A stretch of 64,000 bases of DNA, from contig CM057162.1 in assembly GCA_029962745.1 (NCBI GenBank), positions 20,078,740-20,142,739 of the forward strand, written 5' to 3'. Every line of letters starts with the position of its first letter. The stretch's first letter is position 1. Position numbers and translations under genes: made by a program. The notes under the pieces are model-generated. The model searched no databases, was not told the origin of the DNA, and saw only the letters and a program-made list of their open reading frames with translations. Positions 1 to 11,176 of the stretch are shown here, piece by piece. The stretch comes from Echinometra lucunter. Taxonomy: Eukaryota > Echinodermata > Echinoidea > Camarodonta > Echinometridae.

Positions 1-803
1 CATTAATTATCACCCATGCATAAATCAGTAAAATCACTAAAATCATGAAAATTATTTTTTAAAAATTGATTTAAGATTCCTAGACTACCAAAACTTTATC
101 ACAATTTTATGCAAAAGAGTAATTTGTTTGATTATAGGATTACTTATTCGGACTGCTTGTTTAATAGTCCCTCTTTTCTGTAATTAGGCGCAACTGATAG
201 ATCAATCAGTCAGTGCATCAGTCAGTCATCAAAACATTCAGCCATTCAGTCAGTCAGTCAATCAACCAGTCCATAAGGTAATCATTTAATCAACAGCCAA
301 TCAATCAATCAATCAATCAATTAACTGATTGATCAAATTATTGATAAATAGAATGCTCAAACAATCGATCATTAAATCATTCAGTCAGTCTTCAGCCAAC
401 CAGTCAATCAGTTCATCAATAAGGTAATCATTTAATCAACAGCCAGTCAATTAACTGATTGATCAAATTATTGACAAATAAAATGCCCAAACAATCGATC
501 AGTCAATCAACCTGTCAAGCAGTCGGGCAACTCCGTGGCAAAGAGCAATTTCTTTGAATGGAAGTACTTATTTAGACCGATGGTTTAATTGTACCTCTTC
601 TTTCATTTTGGCGCAAGTCATTTTTCACACCCTGAACAAAAACAGTCAATGTTCGTCCAAGCGTGAATTAAAATTTGTTTTGTGAGTGGCACTTGATAGA
701 TGAACCCCCTGTGCATCTTTGAACACGAAAAACTCTTCAAAATATTGTGAAATATAATTTTTATAAATGTTCAAAAGTGTAACGTTTTTATCGATACACA
801 CTG
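1..803. repeat. TCAG/TCAA simple-repeat region, no gene seen
   Basis: Positions about 195-530 are rich in CAGT and CAAT tetranucleotides. Within this, a block of roughly 100-120 bp starting at GGTAATCATTTAATCAACAG (near 279) is repeated near 425, so there is a degenerate tandem duplication inside the microsatellite. No splice-bordered ORF or RNA gene was recognised here. Homology with segment A' begins only at about 804. Confidence 0.7.
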
Positions 804-3800
804 TACATGTATTTCTTCTAGATTTAAATTTTTATTTTATTTCAGGGATTTTATTTTTTAATCCCTCCTCTATATACGAATGAAATCATCAATACCAGCA
901 AACTTCGTTTCCTCAACGATCATTAGTTGTTTATTTCTCTAAGAGTACATTAATTGTCAAAACAACGCGATAGAACGAAATCAGTAGTCAACAGGGTAAT
1001 CAAAAATGGTCTTTAAATCATGCTATCGCAGTACACGGGAACATTCTAGCCTCCTTCGCTGGTGCATAATTATCATTATTCCAGGGTGGCGCTACGAGAG
1101 GGGGCAGGGGCTGCCGTCCCTAATATTTTTCGAGTGATAAAAAAAGTAAAAATAAAAGAGGAAAAGAAGAAGAATGAGGAAGAGAGGGTAAGGTCATACA
1201 ATTTATAACAACCTTATTTTTTTTTCAATTAAAACGTAAATAAACTCACCTTTGGTCATCTTGCCCCTATCAAAACACTCTTGTGCCACCCTTCCCCCCC
1301 CCCCCCCTTTAGAAGAAATTACTGCCTTGCATTCTATTCTGAAACTGTCATGGGCATATCAAATAATTTGCTAACGTTGCTATCAATTCAATCAGAAATT
1401 GCTCTCATCCTCTGATCTTTCTAATGAATGATGGAGAGATCGAAAAAGAAACACAACAATCACTTTTAAAGAGAGAGAGAGAGAGAGAGCACTCTTTTGA
1501 CTTGAATCAGGCAAAAATCCAAAATTCGATTTGAAATCTATTTAGACATGTCAGATATCAGCCTATAATAGATTATAATTACTGGATTTGTCCCTAATCG
1601 CAATTCCTTAGATCTAATCTAGATCTTCTTCTGAAACATTTAGAGTGGGAGAGAAAGGGGAAGAGAAAGAGGAGAAGAGGGAAACAAGGAGAGATGGTGT
1701 AAGAGAAATGAAAGAGAGGAGATAAAAGGAAAGAAAGCATGCCAGATACAATGTCAAGTGTGGAGAGCTCGGGAAAAGTTCAGCTGTGGGTGTGTGCTGT
1801 GTGTATTGCGCGGATATATTAAGCAGAAGGAAAGCCTATGAAACAGAGAGAGAAAAAAAATAATGTTCATACAAACAAGACAAACAATGAAGGGTGGAAT
1901 GACAGTAAAGCAATGAAGAACTGGAGAACTGAACAGAACGTCCTTTGAACTGCATTTCTCCAAAATGCAGGCATTAAGAGAACTTCGTGATCTTGGTGAA
2001 AAGGACTTAATTGCATAGGTAGAATCACTAGTATCTACTAGTGGATATCAAAGCCTGCTTCATTTGAATTTTCCGGAGTATGAGAATAAATAGAACTTAG
2101 TGTTCCTGTAATTCGTTATCAAATGCACAAGAAGGAGGAGGAGGAGTAGGATAAGAAGAAAAAGGACAAGGAGGAGGAGAAGGAGAAGTAGAAAAAGGAG
2201 TCAACAATTAACTAATCACACAATAATATACACAAACATAACTCTTATGGTCATTTCGTATGGTATTTTTGTTATGAATAATTCGACGTAATTCGATGCA
2301 TAACTTCGATGTATAATATAACTTATGAACCTCGCTTTCTTCACATTTATAAGAGCCATATCGTCGGTGGGGCGACAAAACCTTGTATCTCAAAAAAATC
2401 AAATGTTCAGGAAAGTGAAAAAAATGGCTGCCAAAGCATTATAAGCAATGGGATTGCCTTTCCTTTGACATGCCGTGGTTGCTTCGTTTTTGTTGTAAGA
2501 GAGCTTGGATTTGGACAGGACATTACTTGACTGATAATCTGGAGTTTAATACAAAAAGTAATTTGCACTAAAATTTGAGATACAAGGTCTTATCACCCCC
2601 CCCCCACGATATGATTGTTTTATAAGACTTTCTTTCCATTCATTTCTTTCCGTTTTGTCAACTATGATAATTTTAATCCTTGCAAGCCCCCCCCCCCCCC
2701 CCCGCCCCTGTAAAATACTCTGACCTATTCAATATACTAATTCAATCACAATTGTATTTTGTCCTCTCTCTTCTTTTACTGGAATTCTTTTTAATGTACT
2801 CCACATGATAATTTGTTTTTAATACATTGATTTATTATTGTTTGGACTGCCAGTTTTAGTTTATGTCATAACTTCATGATAATCTATCCACTTCTCAAAC
2901 ACATGGATGTGAGGTAATGTCTCTATTTTCTTTTTTGTCTAAATGTATACTTCAAACACTCAAATGATTTCAGTCTTCAACTATAATATCTGTAGACCTA
3001 CATGTACTCAAATTATGTTTATTCAATATTTAATCTTTTTAACCTTTGTTCCCTTGAAAGTGGAAAATATAGTTCAAAGTTCAACCCAATTAGTCCAGTT
3101 ATGTTGGAATTACATGTATTGAGGGGATGCCTTTTGAAAAGAAATAAAAAACAAAAAAGAACATGTATGCAAAATAATTATATACACTTGTCATGGCATT
3201 TGGCAGAAAACAGCACTATTCAAGGAATCAGAGAACAGAAAGTGACAGCTTAGCGAAAATAAAACGAAGTAATTCAACAAAATTAATGACATTTACTAAA
3301 GACAAATTTATTAACGTTCTCTTGATCATTGGCTTGAGGCTCAATATCATTAACATTATTGAAATGAATTTCATTTTATAATTATTGTGATATTCTTAAA
3401 ATAATCCAGTCTTCATTTCTGGATGTCATTCCGGTTTGTAGATACAGTTTCAATAACTGTTATAAATATTCGGCCATTTTTCTTTTAAAGAGTAACTATC
3501 TTACATTTCAATATGTGTATACAATAGATTTGTCCATAAATAATGAGTCCAAACAATGATATTTTGTGCAATATGTTGCTATGTTTTTTATCATAAGCAA
3601 CATTAATCAAAAATATGGTGGAGATAAGTGCTACCCAATATTTGATTTTTCCAGGGAGGACACTTTTTGCAGAACAAGGTTTAGCATTTCTCAAAACATG
3701 ACATGAAAATTCTAGTAACTGTCAAATTCAATGAATGATTTAAAATACACAGTTCACATGTTGCCTCATTTTCTTTTGAATTAAGCAAATTTCAGAATAC

Positions 3801-4791
3801 ATGATTTGTAAATTCTGGGGAAAGTACAATGCAAGTGTTCAAGAATTTGAAAGTATTTGATTACAATGAGGATAACAATAATGTTGGTGTTTTGTTTCTT
3901 TCCAAATCTGAATAGAATTAAAAACAACCATATCTTCATTTTACATACACATACAATCACAAGAATCTTCAAAATTGGTTCATACACATCAATTAACTAC
4001 ACCTACTGAGTAGAACTTTTCTTTCTACATTCAAAAGAAAAATAATTGCACAAAACTGCATTGAATCATAACTGCTTCACAAGTACTATTAAGAAATATT
4101 CACAGGCTACCTCGTGAATATTCCTCTTTTTCATATATATATCACTGTCACACTATGAAATATATCCAGAATATAATGTACCAACATCAACAAGGCACTG
4201 TTGTCCTTACAATAGGATGTAAAAAACTTTCAGCGGCCTTTGTACAAGCCAATGTCATAGCTGTAAGAAACCGAATACTATTTCACTTTATTTTGATATG
4301 TCGATGCAAAACTGACATGTAACATAGCTTTACATAATAAGCCCTTATTTTCTAATCTGAAATAGCTTTATATTTTTGTATCAAAATTTAACTTTGTATT
4401 CATTTTAATTTTTCGTTAAATGGATGGAGGCACAAGAAGGTGGTGTCAGTTGGAGCACCCTAATATTGAGACTCTCCCTTCTACCACACTCACGCCGACG
4501 TAGACCTCCCTCTGCTTGGAGTCCACTTTCAGTACCCCATTTCCAATCTTGTTTCCTGTGTCTGGTGTGCTTGAATTTATCAAGAAATTTCTGGTGAGCA
4601 AACACCGGGAGCATACAATCATAAGGTTTGAGGCTACATACTGCTATTTAAACTTTAGCACCTGTGCAGTGATATGTACACTGTGGCCATTGAATCTACC
4701 AGACAAAACTTTTAAACTTTACCCTATTGCTATTTCAAAGGAAACAAATACACTTCAGCTATAGGCAAATAGAATTACATGTATTAAATAC
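804..4791 (+). repeat. Segment A: direct-repeat copy 1 of a ~4-kb segmental duplication
   Basis: This block matches 31051-34773 in the same orientation almost throughout, starting at TACATGTATTTCTTCTAG and ending at an AAATAC. The copies differ by substitutions and short indels; a 265-bp stretch near 2340-2605 is largely absent from the other copy. Inside are a GA-rich tract (1470-1490, 1640-1740), a GGA tract (2130-2190) and poly-C runs. A 69-codon minus-strand ORF (4405-4614) is open in both copies, but its differences are mostly amino-acid changing, so I do not call it a gene. Confidence 0.85.
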
Positions 4792-4796
4792 GGTTC

Positions 4797-4918
4797 GGTG
4801 TAAAAATGTCAGAGGTAAAAATGCCAGAGGCAAAAATGTCAGAGGTAAAAATGTCAGAGGAAAAAATTTCAGAGGAAAAAATGTCAGAGGTAAAAATGTC
4901 AGATAAAAATGTCAGCTC
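4797..4918 (+). repeat. Left 15-bp repeat array of the foldback element
   Basis: About eight units of consensus AAAAATGTCAGAGGT with single-base variants (GCCAGAGGC, GTCAGAGGA). The unit is a multiple of three, which makes a repetitive ORF on the minus strand (4784-5005) that is not a real protein. Confidence 0.85.
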
Positions 4919-5528
4919 TGAAAATGCCGAGGTGAACGTGTAACAGGTAAGAATATTGAATTTGAAATTAGGAAGAGCACGAGATATTAAAAAAAAAGAA
5001 TTCATACTGTATAAATTGAGTGATCACAATAATACTGCTCTCTGTAAAAGTGTGTATGTTCAGTCATTCGACTGGCCTTCCTGTCTTACTCATTTGATGT
5101 GAAAGTGATAATGCTGCCCCATTCAACCACCTAATGAGACCAATCTTGTTTTGCCCGGAGAACATCCTGGTATGTGCGCATTGTCCAACAGTGTTTTGAT
5201 CTTCCGAGCACTTGTTTAGCTGACTCCAAATATAGCAGCAAACGAATGCCCAGTTCCCTCTCTGTGTTTAAGATTTGGCCGCTTGACATGATTGCACTGT
5301 GAAACATATTTATGACAATTTCAGCAAGCGATAAGTAAATCGCGCGTTTTGGGTAAGAAATGTAGCATGGGATGATGTTCATTATTTTCTTTGTGAGATT
5401 AATTAAGTTACAGGATAATATCTAAATGATTTAAGATCTTAAGTGGAATGACAGAATGGTAGATGAACTTAAGAAGGGATATCCACGTTTGATGTTTTGC
5501 ATATGCTAACACAATTATCTAATTGAAA

Positions 5529-6341
5529 AATTCTCTTTAAAAGTTGTAAATTCCGCAGCGTATCGGATGAAATAATACCAAAGGTCGAGAAATAGACCGA
5601 ATTAACGATTCAATTTCGCTTACTTCCTGTTCTTCCTTGTAAGGACAATAATATTGAAGCATTCGTTCACGTATACCACGCTTAATTGAATAATTCGTTT
5701 TAAAAGTTGAAAATTCCGCAGCGTATCGGATGAAATAATACAAAAGGTCGAGAAATAGATCGAATTAACGATTCAAGTTCTCTTACTTCCTATTCTTCCT
5801 TGTAAGGACAATAATATTGAAGCATTCGTTCACGTATACCACGCTTAACTGAATAATTCTTTTTAAAAGTTGTAAATTCCGCAGCGTATCGGATGAAATA
5901 ATACAAAAGGTCGAGAAATAGATCGAATTAACGATTCAATTTCTCTTACTTCCTGTTCTTCCTTGTAAGGACAATAATATTGAAGCATTCGTTCACGTAT
6001 ACCACGCTCAATTGAATAATTCTTTTTAAAAGTTGTAAATTCCGCAGCGTATCGGATGAAATAATACAAAAGGTCGAGAAATAGATCGAATTAATGATTC
6101 AATTTCTCTTACTTCCTATTCTTCCTTGTAAGGACAATAATATTGAAGCATTCGTTCACGTATACCACGCTTAATTGAATAATTCTTTTTAAAAGTTGTA
6201 AATTCCGCAGCGTATCGGATGAAATAATACAAAAGGTCGAGAAATAGATCGAATTAACGATTCAATTTCTCTTACTTCCTATTCTTCCTTGTAAGGACAA
6301 TAATATTGAAGCATTCGTTCACGTATACCACGCTTGATTGG
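5529..6341. repeat. Five-copy 163-bp tandem array inside the foldback element
   Basis: Units begin at 5529, 5692, 5855, 6018 and 6181, each starting AATTCTTTTTAAAAGTTG with few differences. Each contains CGCAGCGTATCGGATGAAA and TTCGTTCACGTATACCACGC. The unit is not a multiple of three, so the repeated 68-aa minus-strand ORFs terminate within each unit and do not form a repeat protein. The low divergence suggests recent expansion. Confidence 0.95.
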
Positions 6342-6683
6342 AGTAGGGGGGAGGGAGCTTATGAAGGGGAAGGTACATATTAAAATCGCGCAGTCGTGTG
6401 GAATGTGTGTGGTCAGCTACTCGTGTTACCAAACCAGTTTTTTTTCCCACCATCGTTTTTACAATGCCCGTCCCCGCGGTGAAAACGAGGTCAATGCGCG
6501 CATACCAGAACGTTCACCCCGCCAACACCATAACCGTTATTTCCAAATGGCCAAGGACAAGGGCATTCAAGTATAGACACAGTATGTTTACAGAAAATAT
6601 TTGAATATATCCCACTCCCCATAATTTCTATAATTCAGTATTCGTACCTGAAACATGTCACTTAAACATTTCCAAATCTGGCA

Positions 6684-6868
6684 TACCTCTGACATTAATT
6701 TTTTACCTCTGAGTCCTCTGACATTTTTACCTCTGACATTTTACTTCTGACATTTTTACCTCTGACATTTTCAACCTCTGACATTTTTACCTCTGACATT
6801 TTTACCTCTGACATTTTTTCCTCTGACATTTTTACCTCTGACATTTTTACCTCTGACATTTTTACCTG
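6684..6868 (-). repeat. Right 15-bp repeat array of the foldback element (inverted)
   Basis: About 13 units of ACCTCTGACATTTTT with length variants, the reverse complement of the array at 4797-4918. The array ends about three bases before homology with arm R starts. Confidence 0.85.
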
Positions 6869-6949
6869 GCACCCTCATGATATTTAGAAACGTTTTAAAA
6901 TATGGTTCTGGACAGGACACAATTTGACGGACCAGCGAGGTTTATCATA

Positions 6950-7450
6950 ATTTGTCAGTGAGGTGTCCAAATATACCAGTTACATATATTATAGGCCTAG
7001 AGTGTATTTTGATGACAAACTAAGACGTCTTTTACTGCAAGATGTGGTTATTTTTGGCTCACTCGCTCGCTCGCAAAATAAACAAATTGTAATTTATGGG
7101 GGAAGGTGTGCAAGCGAGCAAGAGAGTCGAGTGTGAGCAAGAAATTTCGGCAATAAATTATATTCATCTAGCGAGGTGGCCAAATAGACCATTTAAATAT
7201 GTCAGTCTAGGATGTATTTTGATGGCAATTACAGCGAGAAGGGTTATTTTTTTTTTGCTCGTTCGCTCGCTTCGCTCTCTCGCAAATTGAATAAGTTGTA
7301 GATGTGTATTTTCGAAAGTCCCTATCGCGCGCGCCCAGTAGCCCCCCCCCCCCCCCCTCCCAAATCGTTTGCTCTAGAACCGCGCCTGGGTATAAGTATT
7401 TCGCCTTCGGTCTTTCCGCGCCCCCCCCCCCCCCCCCCCCCCCCCCCCTC
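6950..7450. repeat. Dispersed GCGAGCGAGCG / ATAACCAC repeat family (arm L outer end)
   Basis: Two degenerate units (about 6905-7085 and 7085-7290) share TCATCAAAATACA-like and CTCGCTCGCTCGCAAA-like blocks. Poly-C runs at 7342-7358 and 7422-7448 flank an AACCGCGCCTGG motif. Related copies occur at 26430-26620, 43080-43300, 61080-61730 and 62590-62880. This is non-coding; the 110-aa minus-strand ORF at 7207-7539 only translates the poly-C tracts. Confidence 0.75.
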
Positions 7451-8103
7451 GTAACATGAAATCGCCGCCACTGGTGTTCGCCCAAGCGAGAATGAGAATT
7501 TTTTTGTTTGTTTGTTTGTTTGTTTTTTGTTAGTGACACTTCATATTATAAGACCACTGAACATCTATCGACAAGAAAAAAAAAATTGAAAAATATTCTG
7601 AAATGTAATTTTTACGAATTTTTCAAAAGTGTAACTTTTTTCAGATACGCCCCGTATATCATATCTGCTATGTAATTTTTTTGTTTATTGTATTCATGTA
7701 GAGTTTACGGCGTTCATGTAGAATTGGATGATTACAGAAAAGAATACTAGAATGAAATATAATTAGTTCCCTTTGTGTTTTGGCGCCTGTACTGATGTAT
7801 TGTCAGTGACAAAACTGTACAGAGAACCATGGATACTTGAATGCTGAAGTTGGCTCTTTTCTATTTGTTTATCTATTCTTCAATAAATTTAGAATTGATA
7901 TTTTCTTATTATTTTGGCTTACTTGGTTTACCGCTTGCTTAATATATTTTGTTTTGTCTTTGTTTGTTTTTATTTTTAAAACAGGTATGCATAAAAAACT
8001 TTGACTCTATAATGTATTGATAGCTGTCGTTAATATTTTCAGGGAATTACTAAAGAACTCAACCAGAATTCAACGGAAGGTAGGCACGTTAAGAGTTGTT
8101 ATC

Positions 8104-9245
8104 ATGGGGACAAATCATGAAGCAAGGACTCCGGTTACGGAGCCATCGACAGATATCTATGAAGACATACAGCTAAGAACTGCTGATACTGATAGCATCT
8201 TCGAAAACTCTCCAAGCCTTTCTTCTATGCCGTCCCCTGATTGGCTGTGGAACCCAGTCACGTGGTCGTGGTGGGAAGTACTTCAGACCGTGTTTGCTTT
8301 GATAGGAGCGGTAGGAAACCTTCTCGTCATGATGGTTTTATTTCAGAGAAGGTCCTCCCGAAAATCAGCTGACACGCTCATCGGCGCCCTTGCAGCCGCA
8401 GATTTTCTGACGTCTCTGTTCATGTTTCCTCACGCAATGCCACAGAAAGTATCAGACACTTTTCTCGGTAATTTCGTCTGCAAATTTATCAAGTCGTCTG
8501 CTCTGCTTTGGATATCGTGTTCAGCATCGATATTCACACTCACAGCGATATCCATTGAACGTTGTATTGCCGTTGTGTATCCGCTTCACGTAAAACGATC
8601 ATTAACACATCGACGGACTGTTATCGCTATCGTATCAGTCTGGTTATGCTCAGTAATTTGCGTTGGCCCTGAATTCGTCTTTCATATTGTAGAGCCGCAA
8701 TCTCATATGTGCACATTTCAGTACCAGTCTACGGTCGCACAGCAAAGCTATGGAATATTCGTTATCTCGGCATTTTTCTTTATCCCATCTGCAGTGATGA
8801 TTGCCATTCATAATTTATCCTCATCGTAGCGACTCTTCAAAGACAGACTCGTCGTTTCGCCCACGGTGCACAGAACCATCACTCAAGTCCTGCATACAAG
8901 ATTTTACTTGCGAAAAAGAGCGCCATCAAACTTCTCTTCCTCATTGTAACAATCTACGTCATTTGCTGGGCTCCCAATACTTTCGCTTACCTTGCCGTCA
9001 GCATGCACTGGTTAAATGCCAGTTTTGTCTACAGCGCCCCCTATGAAGGACTAGTCACACTCGCGTTCTTCAACTCGTGCATAAACCCGATAATCTATAG
9101 CATCCGATGTCCAGAATTCAGAAAATCTTTAAGATTATTTTCCACCTCATCAACTCATACTGCTCGGTCACCTTTGTTCACTCAGGATTTTGAAATGCAG
9201 ATACAAAGAAACTATGCGGTTCGTACGATCTATTTGTACAAGTAG
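8104..9245 (+). pseudogene. Rhodopsin-family GPCR, arm-L copy, broken by a 5-bp insertion
   Basis: This is the counterpart of the intact receptor at 59275-60429 and is colinear from MGTNHEARTP onward. It reads through TM1 (GNLLVM), TM2 (LAAADF), the TM3 ERC motif and into TM5. A 5-bp insertion at about 8812-8816, after codons for PSAVMIAIH, then shifts the frame and gives a stop at 8827-8829. After the insertion the original frame resumes and is open to the end, with TM6 CWAPN and TM7 NPIIY readable. A second 1-bp insertion near 9235 alters the last residues (IYLYK instead of IYLTSS). The product would lack TM6-TM7. It is either a young pseudogene, a null allele of the arm-R gene, or an indel error in the assembly. 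Confidence 0.85.
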
Positions 9246-9840
9246 CAGACCTGATAACGATTAACGAGTAACCGAACTTCCAGGAATATCTGAGTAAAGT
9301 TATTTAGCTTCTCTCTATTTTGTAAGTCGGTTCTCCGTTAAAGTAAAGGTAGGAAAAAATGGAAGAGACGGTCATGCTATCGCTTTTGTGGATATTCAAT
9401 TTTTGAAACATGTTAATTTCATTCAAACAAAACTGTAAACCTCTCTTAATTTGCAGCTCATACATTGTCATATTTAAAATGAAATTTAACTCTAAGAAAA
9501 AATAATTGTTAAAATAATATTTCACCTTTCTATAGACCTAAGTAGATTGTCCAGATAATTCACACCTTTGGAATTTCGTGATAAGCAGTACATTTCGGGC
9601 TGCTCCATGACTATTCAGTTCGTAGACAGTCTATGAATCTTCGAAACACAAGAAATAACATAATTAGTTTCTAACAGCATGCATTATTCCTTAATTTACA
9701 AACATTGCAAGAGAGAATTGTAATGATGCAATTATGAGTCATATATCGTGCTCCATTTAAATTAAGACGCAAAGTTAAAACTTCATGCCTTTAATTCATT
9801 TCCTTATTTCTGTACAACAAACATTAACCCTAAAAAGGCT

Positions 9841-9859
9841 GGGGGCGGAATCCGCCCCC
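9841..9859. other. Perfect 19-bp GC palindrome between convergent genes
   Basis: GGGGGCGGAATCCGCCCCC lies in a GC- and CpG-rich patch (9835-9990) between the 3' ends of the GPCR and the IgSF gene. It is conserved in arm R (58668-58686). Function unknown; it may belong to a dispersed repeat. Confidence 0.6.
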
Positions 9860-10199
9860 TAGACGTTTCGCGCGATTATGTCCGCACGCGCAAATCAGTC
9901 GACGCGGCTTTTCTTTTCAAAATAGTCTCACACATCTTTTGAGACCGAATTTGGGACGTCCGGGCATGCGGACTGTAGTGATATGTTGGGCAATTATCCA
10001 TGCCTTGATAATCTAGTGTAACCAATCATCGAAAGACAGTTTGCTTTGTCTGTTAGCGGTTAATCATCTATAGAAATATGAGCTTCAAATAGTGCCAAAT
10101 ATTACTTCTATAAAAGAATATTGCGAGTGCAAACAAACCCCAATTTAACATAGAGTGAATACTGTGCAGACGAGTGACCCATGTGGTCTTAGTATATAA

Positions 10200-10232
10200 T
10201 CCTTTTTTTCTTCTTCTTCTTCTTCTTCTTTA
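10200..10232 (+). repeat. TTC microsatellite at the 3' side of the arm-L IgSF gene
   Basis: A CTT/TTC run that is mirrored by a GAA run at about 58289-58312 in arm R. It lies just past the stop codon of the IgSF gene. Confidence 0.8.
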
Positions 10233-11097
10233 AACACCTCTAACATTAATCTCTAGAATACCAGGTCAAGTATTTTTTTGGGGGGGGGGGGCTGGGATTT
10301 CATAACTTAGTTTTCAGGTGGGTGGTACGCTTTAGATTCTCAAATTCTCGTAAATTTGCACTTTGATTTTATCATATGTAGCTGATGTAGGTTTCGGTAG
10401 CGGTTTGGGAGGTTTGTGGTGACTCGAAGTACTCTTGAATGTTGACATGGGTACATAGCCGTCATCGCATTCATCTAGATCCTTTGTCACTGAAGAGCAG
10501 ATGTTAGTGGAAGTGTCGTCGTACATGTACGTCTGCAGTATGGAAAGAATAGAAACACGAAATGCCATAAACCAATATTAACTACTGCCTACTATGCTAA
10601 TGATATGGGAATCAGATATTCCCTAGGTCAACGGGCGAACTCGCTATGAAGATCTGTAAACAATGCAAGTCTAACTCTTAACAGAGAAAAGTCCTAGAAG
10701 CCGTAGTAACTTTCAGAATTTAGATCCAGTAGCGTAGGTTGGAAGAATTGTCGTACTCGTATGCATACAGTCAGAAAGGGTATGACATAGAAATAACGTA
10801 GCTCAACATTAACCAATTGTCTACAAGAGTTGGATGGTTCATGTATTATACCTACGGGAATCAAAGACTTCTGCTGTTAATGGCTAAACTTGATTGAGAA
10901 GATCTCTTAACAATCCAAGTTTGATCTTTGAATGATGGCTTTTTACGCATAAGCTAAGGTGGAAGTGTCGTCATACATAATGCCTGTGGATGCAATATTT
11001 GATTTAAAAATAAAAGACACCATATATTCCTTTGTGTAAGTTTGAGATACTTGCATTTGAATATGCTGAAAAAATAAAGAAAATGATACGAAAATAA

Positions 11098-11176
11098 TCG
11101 TCTGTTCGGAGCCAGGAGAGCTTTAGGTTTGTATAATATAAGATGAGTTAACGCCCTTCTGGCTCTGAACAGACGA
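11098..11176. mobile_element. Short MITE/hairpin, arm L
   Basis: Imperfect terminal inverted repeats of about 20 bp (TCGTCTGTTCGGAGCCAG; complement CGTCTGTTCAGAGCCAG) enclose about 38 bp. It lies in the last intron of the IgSF gene and is shared with arm R at 57366-57436. Confidence 0.7.

Larger units (their letters stand above)
4788..6871. mobile_element. TU-like foldback transposon with 15-bp tandem-repeat inverted ends
   Basis: The left end (about 4797-4918) has ~8 degenerate copies of AAAAATGTCAGAGGT. The right end (about 6684-6868) has ~13 copies of the reverse complement, ACCTCTGACATTTTT. Just inside these arrays the ends still resemble each other in inverted orientation: TATTCTTACCTG on the right-reading complement of 4940-4960 and TATTCGTACCTG at 6640-6655. 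Inverted ends built from 15-bp direct repeats are, from memory, the hallmark of sea-urchin TU foldback elements. The centre carries a five-copy 163-bp array and no recognisable transposase, so it is presumably non-autonomous. No clear target-site duplication was found. The element sits between the end of segment A and the start of arm L. Confidence 0.75.

Noticed and set aside
1754..1963. Hydrophobic Ser/Phe-rich ORFs in GA-rich tracts (also 31831-32178)
   Set aside because: Complement of purine-rich sequence; not conserved in frame between A and A'.
4405..4614. 69-codon minus-strand ORF in segment A, also in A' (34390-34599)
   Set aside because: Open in both copies, but substitutions are mainly amino-acid changing, no splice or domain signal; could be a fragment of a 3' exon, not supportable.
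5529..6341. Possible CRISPR array or repeat protein
   Set aside because: Eukaryotic context; units are head-to-tail without unique spacers, and the unit length breaks the reading frame.
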